From: Rapana venosa
Taxonomy: Eukaryota > Mollusca > Gastropoda > Neogastropoda > Muricidae
Direction of reading: 5' to 3'
Assembly (NCBI GenBank): GCA_028751875.1
Contig: CM054145.1
Coordinates: forward strand, 42,146,080-42,210,079
Length of the DNA: 64,000 nucleotides
In this document: in pieces, positions 33,575-45,651 of the stretch
How positions within the stretch are numbered: the stretch's first letter is position 1
Layout of the letters: each line of letters starts with the position of its first letter
Notes under the pieces: model-generated
The model's database searches: none
The model's input: the letters and a program-made list of their open reading frames with translations, nothing else
What the model was told of the DNA's origin: nothing
Made by a program: the position numbers and the translations under genes

Positions 33575-33965
33575 GATATACAGCTGGGTAGAAAGGGAGG
33601 GCGTATGACTTTCATCCCACTATGGGTCTATCAAGTTGTGGGTTCAAATCTCAGCTGGCCCAAGCCAAAAGCTGTGTCAGTTATTGATGTCAGCTAACTG
33701 CCATGGTGTTGTAAACGGTGTTGTAAATGTTGTGTTATACAATGTTGTGCTGTGATGGCCTTCAGCCATGACAAGCTCTTTACATAGCAACCTGCACTCT
33801 CCGTTAAAGGAGAAAAAAAATCCTCTGAAGTCAGAGTATGGCTGCCTATATTAGTATATGGCGAGTAACTTAAAAACAGTCATACACCCAAACTTCTCAT
33901 TACGTGTGCAATTTCAATCTCACAGTGATTCCCAGGTGGAAAGAGTGAGTCAGAGTGCACATTGT
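33575..33965 (+). mobile_element. SINE family C, best copy
   Basis: Head includes B-box-like GGGTTCAAATCTC (33641-33653). The body has CTGTGTCAGTTATTGATGTC, GCCTTCAGCCATGACAAGCT and AAAGGAGAAAAAAAATCCTC. The end has CAGTGATTCCCAGGTGG and GAGTGAGTCAGAGTG. Confidence 0.75.
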
Positions 33966-34149
33966 GAGTGACCTCCAGAGTGTGAAGTTGGGGAACGTAC
34001 AACAACAAATCTCGGCAGTGGCATATGGTGAAGTGAGGGTTGGGAGTTTAGTGCTTTAAGTTCTTTCATGTAATTTATAAGTGCCTACAAAATATGAAAA
34101 TATGTTGAAAAACTGGGATAAAACCCAGAAACAGATAAAAACAAAATAA

Positions 34150-34265
34150 ACCCAGCATGCACCCTGTACCTGAAGAGGGATGGACTCAGCCAGGTTCAAC
34201 TGGCCCACAAAAGACAGAACCTGAAAATTTCAGTGCAGTGCCCCAAATGACTCCTTCAAGAGTTA
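34150..34265 (+). repeat. Dispersed repeat family H, copy 3
   Basis: Contains GTACCTGAAGAGGGATGGAC, CAGGTTCAACTGGCCCACAA and TCAGTGCAGTGCCCCAAATG. Confidence 0.55.
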
Positions 34266-34310
34266 AAGAGAGAAAAAAAAGCAGAGAAGAGCTGAGGTTA
34301 TACATTAACA

Positions 34311-34984
<674 letters not shown>

Positions 34985-35035
34985 TTATTTCAAGTCAAAA
35001 TTTTATTTCCAGATGGTACATTGAATAAGCAATGC
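34985..35035 (-). mobile_element. E-type retroposon tail
   Basis: CAAGTCAAAATTTTATTTCC and AGATGGTACATTGAATAAGC form the reverse complement of the tail at 40500-40560. Confidence 0.6.
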
Positions 35036-35062
35036 ATTTGGGTGTGTGTGTGTGTGTGTGTG

Positions 35063-35113
<51 letters not shown>

Positions 35114-35185
35114 GTGTGTGAGATATCTGTATACGCGTCCTAGAGAGAGGAAGGGAGGGGAGAGAGGAAGTCAGGATGTGTGTGT

Positions 35186-35234
<49 letters not shown>

Positions 35235-35236
35235 GT

Positions 35237-35280
<44 letters not shown>

Positions 35281-35390
35281 TGTGTGTTGTGTGTGTGTGT
35301 GTGAGATAGAGGGAAGGAGAGAGGATGTGGATGTATACAGTGTGTGTGTGTGTGTGAGAGAGAGAGGTGTGTGTGTGTGTGTGTGTTTTA
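35036..35390. repeat. (GT)n arrays with GA interruptions
   Basis: Three GT arrays (35041-35119, 35190-35302, 35340-35387) separated by GA-rich patches. Confidence 0.95.
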
Positions 35391-35737
35391 TTTATTTTAA
35401 TCAGTTATATCGAGGATAATGGAATAAGCACTTGTGTGCTCTTTTACATCCAGTCCCTGTGTGTATGCGGTTTTCTAAATTGTCATCTGTTCCCACCAGC
35501 ACACAATGGCCTACTCTTACGAAAAGCGGAACAGGATTTTTTAATGTGTGTGTAAGATGTTCTGCATGCATTCGCACATGGAGCCTAGGTTTATAGGCTC
35601 ATCCAAAGGACTTTTGGGGAGAGTGAAGTCTGCACTGATGTTAACTCCAGGGGAAAATATCCCCTTGAACAGGAATTGAACCCAGGTTGTCAGATTGCGA
35701 GCGCAATGTTCTAACCACTAGGCTATCCCGTCCCCCA
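35391..35737 (-). mobile_element. SINE family A, full length, reverse
   Basis: From TTTATTTATTTTAATCAG and ATATCGAGGATAATGGAATA through AAGCGGAACAGG and the middle block, to the tRNA head ATTGAACCCAGGTTGTCAGA, TTGCGAGCGCAATGTTCTAA, CCACTAGGCTATCCC. Flanking GT repeats lie on both sides. Confidence 0.9.
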
Positions 35738-36480
35738 TGTGTGTGCGTGCGTGTGTGCACGTGCGTGCGTGTGTGTGTGCTAGTGTGTGTGTGTGTTTGT
35801 GTGAGATGATAGAGAGACAGACAGACAGATCTATTTATGAGCATCGTAGATTATACCCGTGTGTTTGTGCAGGCGAGCATGTACATAGTAATTTAGTGTG
35901 TGCAGATGGCAACAGCGTAGGGAGGAAACTAGTATATTGTGAGCAGTGTGTGGTGTGGTGTGGTGTGGTGCGTGTGTATGTGTGGTGTGGTGCGTGTGTA
36001 TGTGTGGTATGGTATGGTGTGGTGTGGTGTGGTGTGTGTGGTGGTGGTGTGTGTGTTTGTGAGTGTGTGTGTGCGTACGTGCGTGCGTGTGTATTTTGGA
36101 TGGCCAATAACTGTTTTTGGGTGGATGTGTCACGCACGCACGCGTTTGTGTGTGTGAGTGTGTGTGTGTGCGTGCGTGCGCAGGACATATGCGTACTATG
36201 GACGGCCAATACCTTTTGGGGACGGTGTATCACGCGCGTCTGTGTGTTTGTGTGTGTGTGTAGTTTCGCGCATGCACGCGCATGTGTGTGTGTCACGTGT
36301 GTGTGTGTGTGTGTGTGTGACTGTGTGTATGTCACTGTGTGTGTGTCACGGGGGAGAGGGGGGGGAGCACACACGCACGCGTGTGTTTTGTTGTATTGTA
36401 AAGAATTGCATTGCATTCTACAGTCAGTCATGGCAGATTTCTCTACCTGAAAATTAATTGTGTGTGTACTAGGCCTATAT
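35738..36480. repeat. Degenerate GT/GTGC-rich tract
   Basis: GT-dominated with GTGGT, GTGC and CGCGC patches (36270-36290, 36370-36382). Long Cys/Val-rich and His/Thr-rich frames on either strand reflect composition only. Confidence 0.85.
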
Positions 36481-36774
36481 GTATATATGTGTGTGTGTGG
36501 ACTTTGGTCTTTGGGGGGCAAGTGTAACTGAGCAAAGGTCAGACTAAATTTGGGGAGGGGGTAGGGGGGGGGGGGGGGACCTGGGTGAAGGTAACATTGA
36601 TAACAGGAATGATGGGATGGGATCCCTGGACTTTGAACCTTTTTTTTTTTTGAGAAGTTGGGGGAGGGGCCTTTTTTTGGGGGGTGGGGGGGTGGAGGGG
36701 GATTTAAAAGAGTCACTTCACACCTTTTGTGTTCCCTGTGTGTATAGGCCACAGTGTGTATCTATCATACATGT

Positions 36775-36852
<78 letters not shown>

Positions 36853-36957
36853 TGTGTACATGTGTGTGTGGTCTGCCTGTCTCCCTTCCACCCCACACAT
36901 GAACCACACATTTACACACACATACACACACAAACACACACAGAGTGATACATATAA

Positions 36958-37004
<47 letters not shown>

Positions 37005-37164
37005 TGCTACTAGTATCCATACATACAATTTGACATATATACATGCACTGTGGCAAGGATAATGACTGACAAAATCCATCCCTGCAAACAGACCCAGTCC
37101 AGGCCACAAGCTTTGTCCGCTATTGATTGAAGGTAAGTTCACAGGCTGACATTAAAATGTCGTT
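36481..37164. repeat. G-rich patch and (GT)n/(AC)n arrays
   Basis: G-rich at 36550-36580 and 36660-36705; GT array 36775-36855; AC arrays 36908-36945 and 36960-37001. No gene is seen. Confidence 0.85.
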
Positions 37165-37445
37165 ATGTTGTAAAATGTTATGTTGAGACTGCCTTCAGCC
37201 ATGACAAGCTCTTAACAGGGCATAACAACCTGCACTATCTTATTTATAAAGGAGGAAAAAAATCCTCTCAAGTCCGGGTATGGCTGGCTGTCTTTGCCAT
37301 GAAGCTCTTAAAAAGAGTTTCAGCTATAAAATACATGTCTGCACGTAAGCTTTTCATCCAGGAGTGTACTTTCAATCTTGCAATGATTCCCAGGTGGGAT
37401 GAGTGAGTCAGAGTGTATAATTTTGAATGAATCCCAGGGTGTTAA
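37165..37445 (+). mobile_element. SINE family C fragment
   Basis: GCCTTCAGCCATGACAAGCT, AGGAGGAAAAAAATCCTCTC, and GATTCCCAGGTGGGATGAGT match the copy at 33575. Confidence 0.7.
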
Positions 37446-37820
37446 GCTGGGAGGTGGGGGAGATGAAGGGGGGGGGGGGGGAGGGGGGGGAGGGGATTAA
37501 GCAATACCTATGACACTGAACAGACAGACATACCATGGTAACACATGCTGATCAATCTATGCTTGTTTTATGGATCAAGTGATAGAACTGAACTTGAACA
37601 TGACCTCCTTAGACGACCTGTGTGTGTGTCTGTGTCTGTGTCTGTGTCTGTGTGTGTGTGTGTGTGTGGTGTAGTGTGTTGTGTGTGTGTGTGTGTATAA
37701 GCGCGTGCACATGTGTGGTGTGTGTGTGTGTGTGTGTGTGTTGAGTGTAAGTGTGTGTGTGTGTGTGTGTGTGTTGTGTGTGCGCATGTGTGTGTGTGTG
37801 TGTGTGTTGTGTGTATGTGT

Positions 37821-37895
<75 letters not shown>
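37446..37895. repeat. G-rich patch, (GT)n then (GA)n
   Basis: G run region 37467-37492; GTCTGT/GT 37619-37840; GA array of about 27 units 37841-37895. Confidence 0.9.
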
Positions 37896-37898
<3 letters not shown>

Positions 37899-38587
37899 TG
37901 CATAACAATAATTGAATAACAATAAAAATGATGACTCATAGTTTTTCCAGCCATCTGGCCCATACAAATAGGAAATGATATAATATATTATGTATAGAAG
38001 ATAATAAATGGTAAGCAATTAAGGTTAAATGACCAAAGACTTCTTGATACAGTATTCAAGCATACTAACATAAAATATATATTCATAAATTTTTTTAAAT
38101 GACAGCATAACTATTCTTAACTCCAAAGCAAGAATAGTTTGGTTTCTAAGTTTCAATGAGTCTATAATACACACAGCAACTTTGAAAACTGATTTATCTG
38201 TCATGTTGGTATGTATGGTAAGCCTATTTATAAACTTAAATTCTAATGGGAAGAGCTAGCAATATACTACACAGACACACACACACACACACACACAGTG
38301 TATTGAAGATATGTGTCAATTCATGTTGATTTATCCCAAATATGTTACTCTTCGTTATTTAAAATAGTTTTCAAACACACACACACACACACACACAAAT
38401 ATAATACTTTTCATATGGTAAAACCTGATTATTATTACATAAACATGTCTAATTCAAGTAATTGATATGTCTTTTTCAATAATACTGATGATAATAGTTT
38501 GACACTTTATCGTATGACACTTTGTGTATCAAGAAACAACTCCAGTAAACTTATGTTTGCTATGTATACACAATCAAGAAAAAAATG
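37896..38587. other. A/T-rich non-genic stretch
   Basis: No gene is recognised. Short AC arrays lie at 38274-38298 and 38373-38398. Confidence 0.55.
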
Positions 38588-38935
38588 AAGGTGGCAGGAT
38601 GGTAAGACATTTGCCTGCCAACAAGTAAACCGTGAGGTTCTTGGTTTGATTCCCAGCCTCGCCCTTTCTTCCCAGTTTGACAAAAAAATCAAAATGAATG
38701 TCAAAGTCCTTTGGATGAGACTATAAACCGAGGCCCCATGTGCAAACGCATGCAGAACATCTTGCGCACACATTAAATCCTGTTCCACTTTTCGAAAGAG
38801 AAGGCCATTGTGTGCCGGTGGGAACATATGACAAAATTTACAAAACCGCATACACACGGGGACTGGATGAAAAAGCACATGAGTGCTTATTCCATAATCC
38901 TTGATATAAAATAATAAATTAATTAATTAATTAAA

Positions 38936-38940
<5 letters not shown>
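38588..38940 (+). mobile_element. SINE family A, second head subfamily
   Basis: The head differs from the 30672 copy: GGTGGCAGGATGGTAAGACA and B box GGTTTGATTCC (38642). It then shares the body from GGATGAGACTATAAACCGAG to the (TTAA)n/(TAAA)n tail. The copy at 54338-54690 has the same head. Confidence 0.85.
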
Positions 38941-38985
<45 letters not shown>

Positions 38986-39883
38986 CATGGGTGTATGTGT
39001 CTTCATTTGCATTCTTTGCTTTTGTTTTTCTTACTTTTTTTTTTTCATGTTGAGGGCTGGATGAAAAAAAGTCTTAATAACTTAATCTACTACCCTGGTA
39101 AAATAAAACTGCATTTGTGTTTACTCTGCCCATGCCTAAATTGTTTATTTGTAATCAATTTATATGTTTTGATATTGATATTCAAGCCATTTGGGAATTG
39201 TGTGTTTTTTTAACACACACTTATCTCTTTTCTGGAAGTAATTATAATCCATATATCTCTTTGACATTTATGTTCAGGTCAACTGAGGATTATGTTTGTT
39301 GAATATACAGTATCTCTTTTTTAGGTTGAACTTTTATTGTTGTTGTAGTTGGAGTTTTGGTTTGTTTTTTTGTGTATGTATTTTGTTGATAGTTCCTAAT
39401 CAGGGAAAGGGCCAGGTGAAAAAAGTATATAAATACTTATTCTGTTACCCTTGGAAAATAAAGATCATTCATTCATTCATTCATTCTCTATGGGACTTGG
39501 AAGCGATATTTCTAGGCCTATGCCAAAACGCTGGAAGAGAGACACCAGACAATACACACGAGAATACACTACAGCTTACACACAAGCGTACTCAGCTTTA
39601 AAGATGATAATTTAGAACAACATGCCATAAGCAGAAGATCTAGGTCTATTCGATTAGCCTAAATTTGAGTCCGAATTTTGGGACAACCTGCCCCCAAAAA
39701 TGAAGGTCTAAAAGAGGAGATTGCGATTTCGGCACTGCACCAACGTGCCCACTCATTTCCCCATTTTCCTGCGCCAGTCTATTAATTAACTAAAAAAAGA
39801 TTGTCAACAATGACTTGATTTTTGATACATAAAATCCTCCATAAGTTCCTCTAATTCAAGGATGAAGAAAACAGATAACATAC
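38941..39883. other. CT microsatellite and E-type tails; no gene
   Basis: CT array 38941-38983 directly after the SINE tail. E-type tails lie at about 39055-39112 (GGCTGGATGAAAAAAAGTC, CCTGGTAAAATAAAACTGC) and 39405-39482 (GGGCCAGGTGAAAAAAGTAT then (CATT)n). Nothing is recognised at 39490-39880. Confidence 0.55.
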
Positions 39884-40015
39884 CTCGATGCGACACCGAC
39901 ACCGTTGCAACGCCAGTAGCACAAATATTTTTTTTGTTGGTAGCCTGCTCGTAAAGTTTCGTATAAACGTCAACAGGAACCCGAAGTAAAAGATACCATA
40001 GAAGGAAATTTCCGC
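39884..40015 (-). other. Candidate 5' untranslated exon
   Basis: On the minus strand this CpG-containing stretch ends at a strong donor, CATCGAG/GTATGT (39884/39883). It lies upstream of the membrane-protein exon, whose own 5' side shows an acceptor at 33465. Joining them puts stops before the ATG, as expected for a leader exon. There is no transcript evidence, so this is an inference. Confidence 0.3.
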
Positions 40016-40017
40016 CA

Positions 40018-40102
<85 letters not shown>
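40016..40102. repeat. (CT)n/(CA)n microsatellite
   Basis: CT array 40018-40069 followed by CA 40070-40102, immediately upstream of the candidate leader exon. Confidence 0.95.
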
Positions 40103-40105
<3 letters not shown>

Positions 40106-40489
40106 TGTTCTTGTTGATTCTTTTTTTTTTTATTCAGTTGTTTGTATGGTTGAAGGTTTGTGTGTGTATGTGTGTGTGAGGGGGGGAGGAGGGGAAGCAG
40201 TTGGTGTGGTTTCTTTATTTTTATTTTGTTTTGTCTTCTTTGTTTGTTTTGGTTTGGTTTTTCTTTGTTGCTTGTTTGTTTGTATTATGAGGGATATTTT
40301 TTCAAGATTTTTGAATTATTTGAATTGTATGGTTTAATATTTTTCTGGGTTTTTTGTTATGTTTTTAATTCCATATATGCATATGTTATTGTCTTTTCTT
40401 GTTTAATTTGTATAGTTTACCATAGATTAGGTTTTTTATTCTATGTCTGCATATACATTATTTTTTTCTCGCTTTTTTTTTCTTTAGAT
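40103..40489. other. T-rich non-genic stretch
   Basis: No gene is seen. T/G-rich from 40190, similar in composition to the internal T/G tract of composite repeat E. Confidence 0.5.
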
Positions 40490-41340
40490 AGATGGCTTGA
40501 TGAAAAAAGCAAATGCACTGCTTATTCAATGTACCATCTGAAAATAAAATTTTGACTTTGACTTACACACACATTCTCTTTCTCAATGACTTTATAGGTT
40601 TGGATTTCTCTTTTTCTTTTGTTTCTTGTTTTTATTGTGTGAGTGTATGGGTATTGAGTTTATTTGATTATCATGCCATAGAATTTGAACGAGTATAATC
40701 AAAAATGAGTGTTGATGGTGATTGTGTACTGTTTTGAGAATTATATATTTGATATTATCACTGAAACACACACACACACACTCTCTCTCTCTCTCTCCAC
40801 CTTTTATCATTTTGCTTATAGTTATAGTGTATCCTGATAAAGGATTCATACTTTATATTTTCAATACTTTATTGGGCTTGTCGGTTGTTTTAATGAATGC
40901 CCTATTTCAATATCTTATTGTTATATGTAACAAGTATGTGTACCATTTGACAATGTGTAGATGTTTATTTTTATGACTTATTAAGTTTGGTTGTTGTTAT
41001 TTTTCCTGGTTTTGTTGTTATTCTTCTTGTTGTTTGTTTTTCTCTTTTTTCCTTTTTTTTCTTCTTTTGTTGGTTTGGGTTTTTTCTTTTTCTTTTGTTT
41101 GTTTTGGTTGTGTTTTTTTTTGGGGGGGGTGTCTTTAGGGTTTTCTTTTATTTGTTTATTTGTATTTTGTTGAGGTTTTTTTTGGGGGGGGGGGTTGAAA
41201 AGGGTTATTTCCCTTTGTTTCTACTGTGTGAGAGTATTTTATTATTAAGATGTATCCCTACGGGCGGGGACTGGGTGTAAAAAAAAAGCACGTGAGTGCT
41301 TATTCATTATCCCCAAATAAAAGAATTTGTCATTGTCATG
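40490..41340 (+). mobile_element. Composite repeat E, copy 3
   Basis: A tail from a preceding unit (GCTTGATGAAAAAAGC, CATCTGAAAATAAAATTTTG) is followed by TGACTTTATAGGTTTGGATT, then TTTGATTATCATGCCATAGA and TGTACTGTTTTGAGAATTAT. A CA/CT tract (40766-40797), the GTAACAAGTATGTGTACCAT module, a T/G tract and the tail GTATCCCTACGGGCGGGGAC complete it. This is the clearest complete unit. Confidence 0.75.
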
Positions 41341-41385
41341 ATGTAACAAGCACATGGGTGCTTATTCATTATCCTCGAAAGTCAT

Positions 41386-41451
<66 letters not shown>

Positions 41452-41460
41452 TGTAATATA
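41341..41460. repeat. E-tail repeat and (CT)n microsatellite
   Basis: A second partial tail (ACAAGCACATGGGTGCTTAT, TCATTATCCTCG) leads directly into a CT array at 41389-41449. Confidence 0.85.
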
Positions 41461-42212
41461 TACAGAGCCTACCGCGCTATGGAAACTCGTTAGACTGTGT
41501 TTTGATATAATTTTGACAGACTTTATATATGTTCCTTTGTATGTTATATTTTGTTTTATTAATATCGTGGGTTTTTTGTTTTTGGGTTGTTTGTCTTTTT
41601 TCTACTATGGTAGCAATCGTTTATGATGAGATGACTTGTGTAGGTGTTGTAAAAGATACCATTTATCCAGATGATCATATAATTTGAAAATGTACTCTCT
41701 GTCTCTGTCTGTCTGTCTGTCTGTCGCTTCCACCCCCACACCCAATATATTAGTGTATCAATAATGTAAAGCTTAATTTCAATGTGTAGATGTCCTTTTC
41801 TATTACTATAATATTCATAAAGATTTCATTTTAGCATTGATGCATGGTGTGCGTGCGTACGTGCGTGCGTGCGTGCATGTGTGTGCGTTTGTTGTTGTTG
41901 TCTTCAATTTAACGTCTGTTCACTCTAAGTGATATTAGACGAGGGAAATAGAAAGTGTAGTGGAAGTTAAAGAAGGGAGAAGAAAGAGTGGAAGGAGAAA
42001 AGGTTAAGAAATAGCATCAGTGTTGTTTTTAAAAAATATATATTAAAAAAAAGGAAAAAGCAACCCCCCCCCCCCCCCCAAAAAAAAAAAATCCCCAACC
42101 TAGAAAAGTAATAATACTTTTTAAACAGGAGCAAAATATAAACTCAACAATGTGGAAACATGAAATAACAATAATGTAACTACAATACATATTCAAGTGG
42201 ACTATGCATAGG
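41461..42212. other. Non-genic stretch with family F copy
   Basis: TTGTTGTTGTTGTCTTCAAT, then TTAACGTCTGTTCACTCTAA and GTGATATTAGACGAGGG at 41889-41946 is a copy of dispersed family F (others at 42998, 45270 reversed and 25503). A CTGT array lies at 41699-41725 and a C run at 42065-42078. Confidence 0.6.
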
Positions 42213-42285
<73 letters not shown>

Positions 42286-42320
42286 TGTAGTGTACGTGTA
42301 CGTGTACGTGTACGTGTGCA
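42213..42320. repeat. (GT)n then (GTACGT)n array
   Basis: About 35 GT units followed by GTACGT hexamers at 42280-42317. Confidence 0.95.
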
Positions 42321-42429
42321 TGGGGGTGTAAACTGCTTTTGCATAATCTCCTAAATCTGCTTGTATAATATTTGTTTTGTGTAGTTTGCTATTGCTGTTG
42401 CTTTCCCTAAAAAATATTTTAAAAATCTA

Positions 42430-42907
42430 ATGAATTTTGTTGACGTTACCTTTCCGTTAGCAAAAATTATACTATTTACATGGTTTGTTCTCCTTTATAT
42501 TATGGAGGGGCTTTGGGGGGGGGGGGGGGGGTTTGTTTGTTGTTGTTTTTTGGGGGGGGGGGGGGTATTTGCTTGCCCCTCTCCCCCTTGTTGTTTCTGC
42601 TTTTATTTTGTTCTTGGTTCTTTGCTTTGTTGTTGTTGTTGTTGTTGTTTTTGTGTTTTTTGTTTTGTTTTGTTTTGCTTTATTTTATTCTTTGTTGTTG
42701 CTTTTTTTCTCTCTTTTTTTTTGGTGGTTTTTGTGGTTGTTTGTGTGTGGGTATTTTTTTCCTTTTACGGGGTGAAGGTATAAGTATTGGGTTTCTTTTA
42801 TTTTAATTATCATAATTATAATGTATCCCTAAGGGCGGGGACTGGATATAAAAAAGCACATGAATGCTTATTCATTATCCTTGAAATAAAAGAATTTGTC
42901 GTTGTCA

Positions 42908-42910
<3 letters not shown>
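42430..42910 (+). mobile_element. Composite repeat E, copy 4 (3' half)
   Basis: T/G-only tract (42505-42760) followed by the tail ATGTATCCCTAAGGGCGGGG, GGATATAAAAAAGCACATGA and AAATAAAAGAATTTGTCGTT. The 5' modules are missing. Confidence 0.7.
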
Positions 42911-42998
<88 letters not shown>

Positions 42999-43075
42999 GT
43001 TGTTGTTGTTGTTGTTGTTGCTTCGATTTTACGTCTGTTCACTCAAAGTGATATTAGACGTTGAGAAGGGGAGGG
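42911..43075. repeat. (GT)n, (GTT)n and family F copy
   Basis: GT array 42911-42997 follows the E tail without a gap, then GTT units and the family F core CTTCGATTTTACGTCTGTTC, ACTCAAAGTGATATTAGACG to 43060. Confidence 0.85.
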
Positions 43076-43256
43076 GAGGGGCCATTGATGTTCATGGTTG
43101 TGTGCTGTGAAATTGGTATATATTGCTAAAATTTATATCGTAGGCAGTCTACAGAAAAAGGCTAAGCAATGATAACAACAAATAAATACATAAGAAATGC
43201 TAATACGACGTATAACTATAACAAATGCCCTATAGGACTGTTCATTAAAGATTTTG

Positions 43257-43538
43257 TTATACAAAACGATGTGAGTGATCAATATCCCTTAAAACAGGGA
43301 CAGTGATTAAAGATCTGTCTGAAAGGTGCTCCTTTTGATAATAAGCTCTTTTAGCCCTGCTCCACGATGCCTCTTCTTGTAAAGATAAAGGAACATGTAG
43401 TTCTACAGATTCCTCTCCATGCCTTGCACCTCTCTTTGCAGCTCTATCAGCCCACTCATTTGGTAAGAACCCCACATTCGAAGGTACCCAACAGAAGGTG
43501 ACACAAATAGCCCTTAAAACTAAAAACATGTAGGTCAT
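43257..43538 (-). pseudogene. LINE RNase H domain fragment
   Basis: The minus strand encodes FCWVPSNVGFLPNEWADRAA, which matches the conserved RNase H ending WVPSHxGxxGNExAD of Jockey/I-type LINEs. It is followed by KRGARHGEES and VPLSLQEE. Only the C-terminal half of the domain is present before the stop at 43257. It may come from the same family as the remnant at 2042-2345, which represents the segment further downstream in such proteins. Confidence 0.75.
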
Positions 43539-43796
43539 GATTGATCTCTAGAACAAATTTAGACATTTTCTTAGATCCTGTGGATTTTAATGCATAGAGT
43601 ACGCAACGCATAGTAAAGTTTGAAATATATTCACTAGAAGATCAAGAATATAATTAAGAGCCATTAAAATTGCTATTAAAGTATGTAAGAAGTATGTAAG
43701 TAGGAAATGTTACAGTTAAACAAAATATTTTTTTTTAAACCAAGAGGAAACAAAACAAAGATAAATAAAGGGAAGCAGTCTATAAGAACAAGGAGT

Positions 43797-43799
<3 letters not shown>

Positions 43800-43874
<75 letters not shown>
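43800..43874. repeat. (AT)n microsatellite, 37 units
   Basis: Perfect AT array of about 74 bp, able to extrude as a cruciform. Confidence 0.97.
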
Positions 43875-43877
<3 letters not shown>

Positions 43878-44264
43878 TCACCCTCTGTGACTGTCCTGTC
43901 CTGCTGTTCCCACGCTGCTCATTTCAATCTCCCCGCTCAAGCCACAATTACGCCCAGGCTCGTTATGTCGCATCCTCAGGGTCGGAAGTCCACGTGGAGC
44001 CCATCAGAAGGAGTGTTTATTTATCAAAGAATAAAGGGATTCAGTCTATTAAAAAAAATAAGTGGAGAGTTTATTTATGAAAGGAAAAAGGAGTTTCTTG
44101 AATACTAATGATTCCTGACAAACACAAACCATGATACGGAGAACAAGGCAGATTCTCCGAGAAAGACATCGCCTTTGTTATTGTTGTTGTGAGTATATTT
44201 TACGCCCTTGCGGAGATTTCCGATTTAAGGACTTTGTTTCTAGAAGCAGAGTGTTATCATTATT
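43875..44264. other. Non-genic stretch
   Basis: No gene is recognised. It includes two approximate repeats of GGAGTGTTTATTTATNAAAG, AATAAAGGGATTCAG (43795 partly, 44010-44045, 44063-44090). Confidence 0.5.
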
Positions 44265-44490
44265 TTCATTCATTCTTTTATTTCGAGGATAATGAAATAA
44301 GCGCTTGTGTGCTTTTTTTACATCCAGTTCCCGTGTGTATGCGGTTTTGTAAATTTTGTCATCGATTCCCACCGGCACACAATGGCCTTCTCTTCCGAAG
44401 AGTGGAACAGGTTTTTAACGTGTGCATAAGCTGTTCTGCGTGCGTTCGTACACGGGTCCTCGGTTTGTCGTTTCATCCAAAAGACTAATA
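44265..44490 (-). mobile_element. SINE family A fragment
   Basis: From TTTATTTCGAGGATAATGAA through TTCCCACCGGCACACAATGG to GGTTTGTCGTTTCATCC; the tRNA head is missing. Confidence 0.8.
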
Positions 44491-45400
44491 GCTTTATGAG
44501 ATAGCAGCAAGGTGGCCTGTGGGATGGGGGCTTTCTTAATGATAATAATAATAATAATAATATAATAACAACACTAATAACAATAATAGTAATGATGATG
44601 ATGATAAAAATAACAATAAATCAATCAATAAAATAAGATAAATAAATCGTCTTGCGTGTTGGTAAGGCTCCTACAATGTCAGTGGGAAGAAGTTGCAGGG
44701 GTGGTGTAGAACTGCCACTGTAAAAAGGGAAGGATGTGAAGTTCCTGTGAAGCAAAACCACTGCCGAGACCTCATCCAGAAGTTTAAACTCAGGTCGGAC
44801 AAACTTAATCAGATGCTCCTTAAGGGCTTCTAATGCTATCACCAAAATTAATATTTATAGCGGGTTTTTTGTTTTTGTTTTGTTTTGTTTTTGTGTTTCG
44901 TTTTCTGTTGTTGTTGTTGTTGTTGTTTCTAAACTTTGGAAATTATTCTTGCAATGGTGAAGGAGTTGTAACACACACACACACACACACACACTAATTA
45001 TACAGATACAGGACACACCCCACTTGGCCTGCCTGGAGATGAGGTGGTTCAATTTGCCAGACTGGAGAATTAAACCAGTGCCCCAACAGCTCCTCGATGA
45101 GTTAAAGGGAGCAATCAGGTAATGATAAAATTAATAAGCCAGATTTCACTCTCAAACACACACACACACACACACACGCACACACTTCCACCCCCCACCC
45201 TCGCATTTTTCAGTAGGGCCTCCACCACCACCTCAATTCTCATACACCCCTTGTATATATATTTTTTTATCTCGTCTAATATCACTGAGAGTGAACAGAC
45301 GTAAAATCGAAGACGACGACGACGACAACAACAACAACAACAACAACACAGAGTATCACCGCGAATGAATGAAAACCAAGGGAAATGCGTCTATTATTAA
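44491..45400. other. Upstream region of RCAN: repeats only
   Basis: (AAT)n at 44542-44562; a CA array 44972-44994 and another at 45156-45184; family H copy 4 at 45020-45115 (GGTGGTTCAATTTGCCAGAC, CAGTGCCCCAACAGCTCCTC); reversed family F at 45270-45312 followed by (GAC)n(AAC)n to 45350. Confidence 0.6.
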
Positions 45401-45414
45401 CTGTGACGTCACAG
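45401..45414 (+). promoter_or_regulatory. Palindromic CRE in the RCAN promoter region
   Basis: The 14-base perfect palindrome CTGTGACGTCACAG contains a full cAMP response element, TGACGTCA (45404-45411). It lies about 240 bases before the RCAN start codon. A GGAAATG word (NFAT core GGAAA) lies 15-20 bases upstream (45381). CREB/ATF binding is an inference from the motif. Confidence 0.5.
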
Positions 45415-45651
45415 TTTGGTTTACTCAGAGGTAGGCTAGCAGACAGCTATGTCTCTGCTCTGAGTAATCACTGTATATAGTGTATTCACCTGGATTTATG
45501 CAACAGTGCGTTGCGTAAAGAAAAGTTGAATTTGTTAGCTAAGCCGTTGAGACGGTACTTATGTAAATCTGGCGAACAAGTTAGTTATTTCACGTCTAAT
45601 TATTATCTTCTTTTTGTGAAACGACGAAGAATGATTATCGAAACTAACAAA

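Noticed and set aside
35835..36752. 305-codon minus frame rich in His, Thr and Pro
   Set aside because: It is the translation of degenerate CA repeats; no domain is seen.
43800..43874. Replication origin from the (AT)n run
   Set aside because: AT arrays of this length are common microsatellites; nothing else supports an origin.
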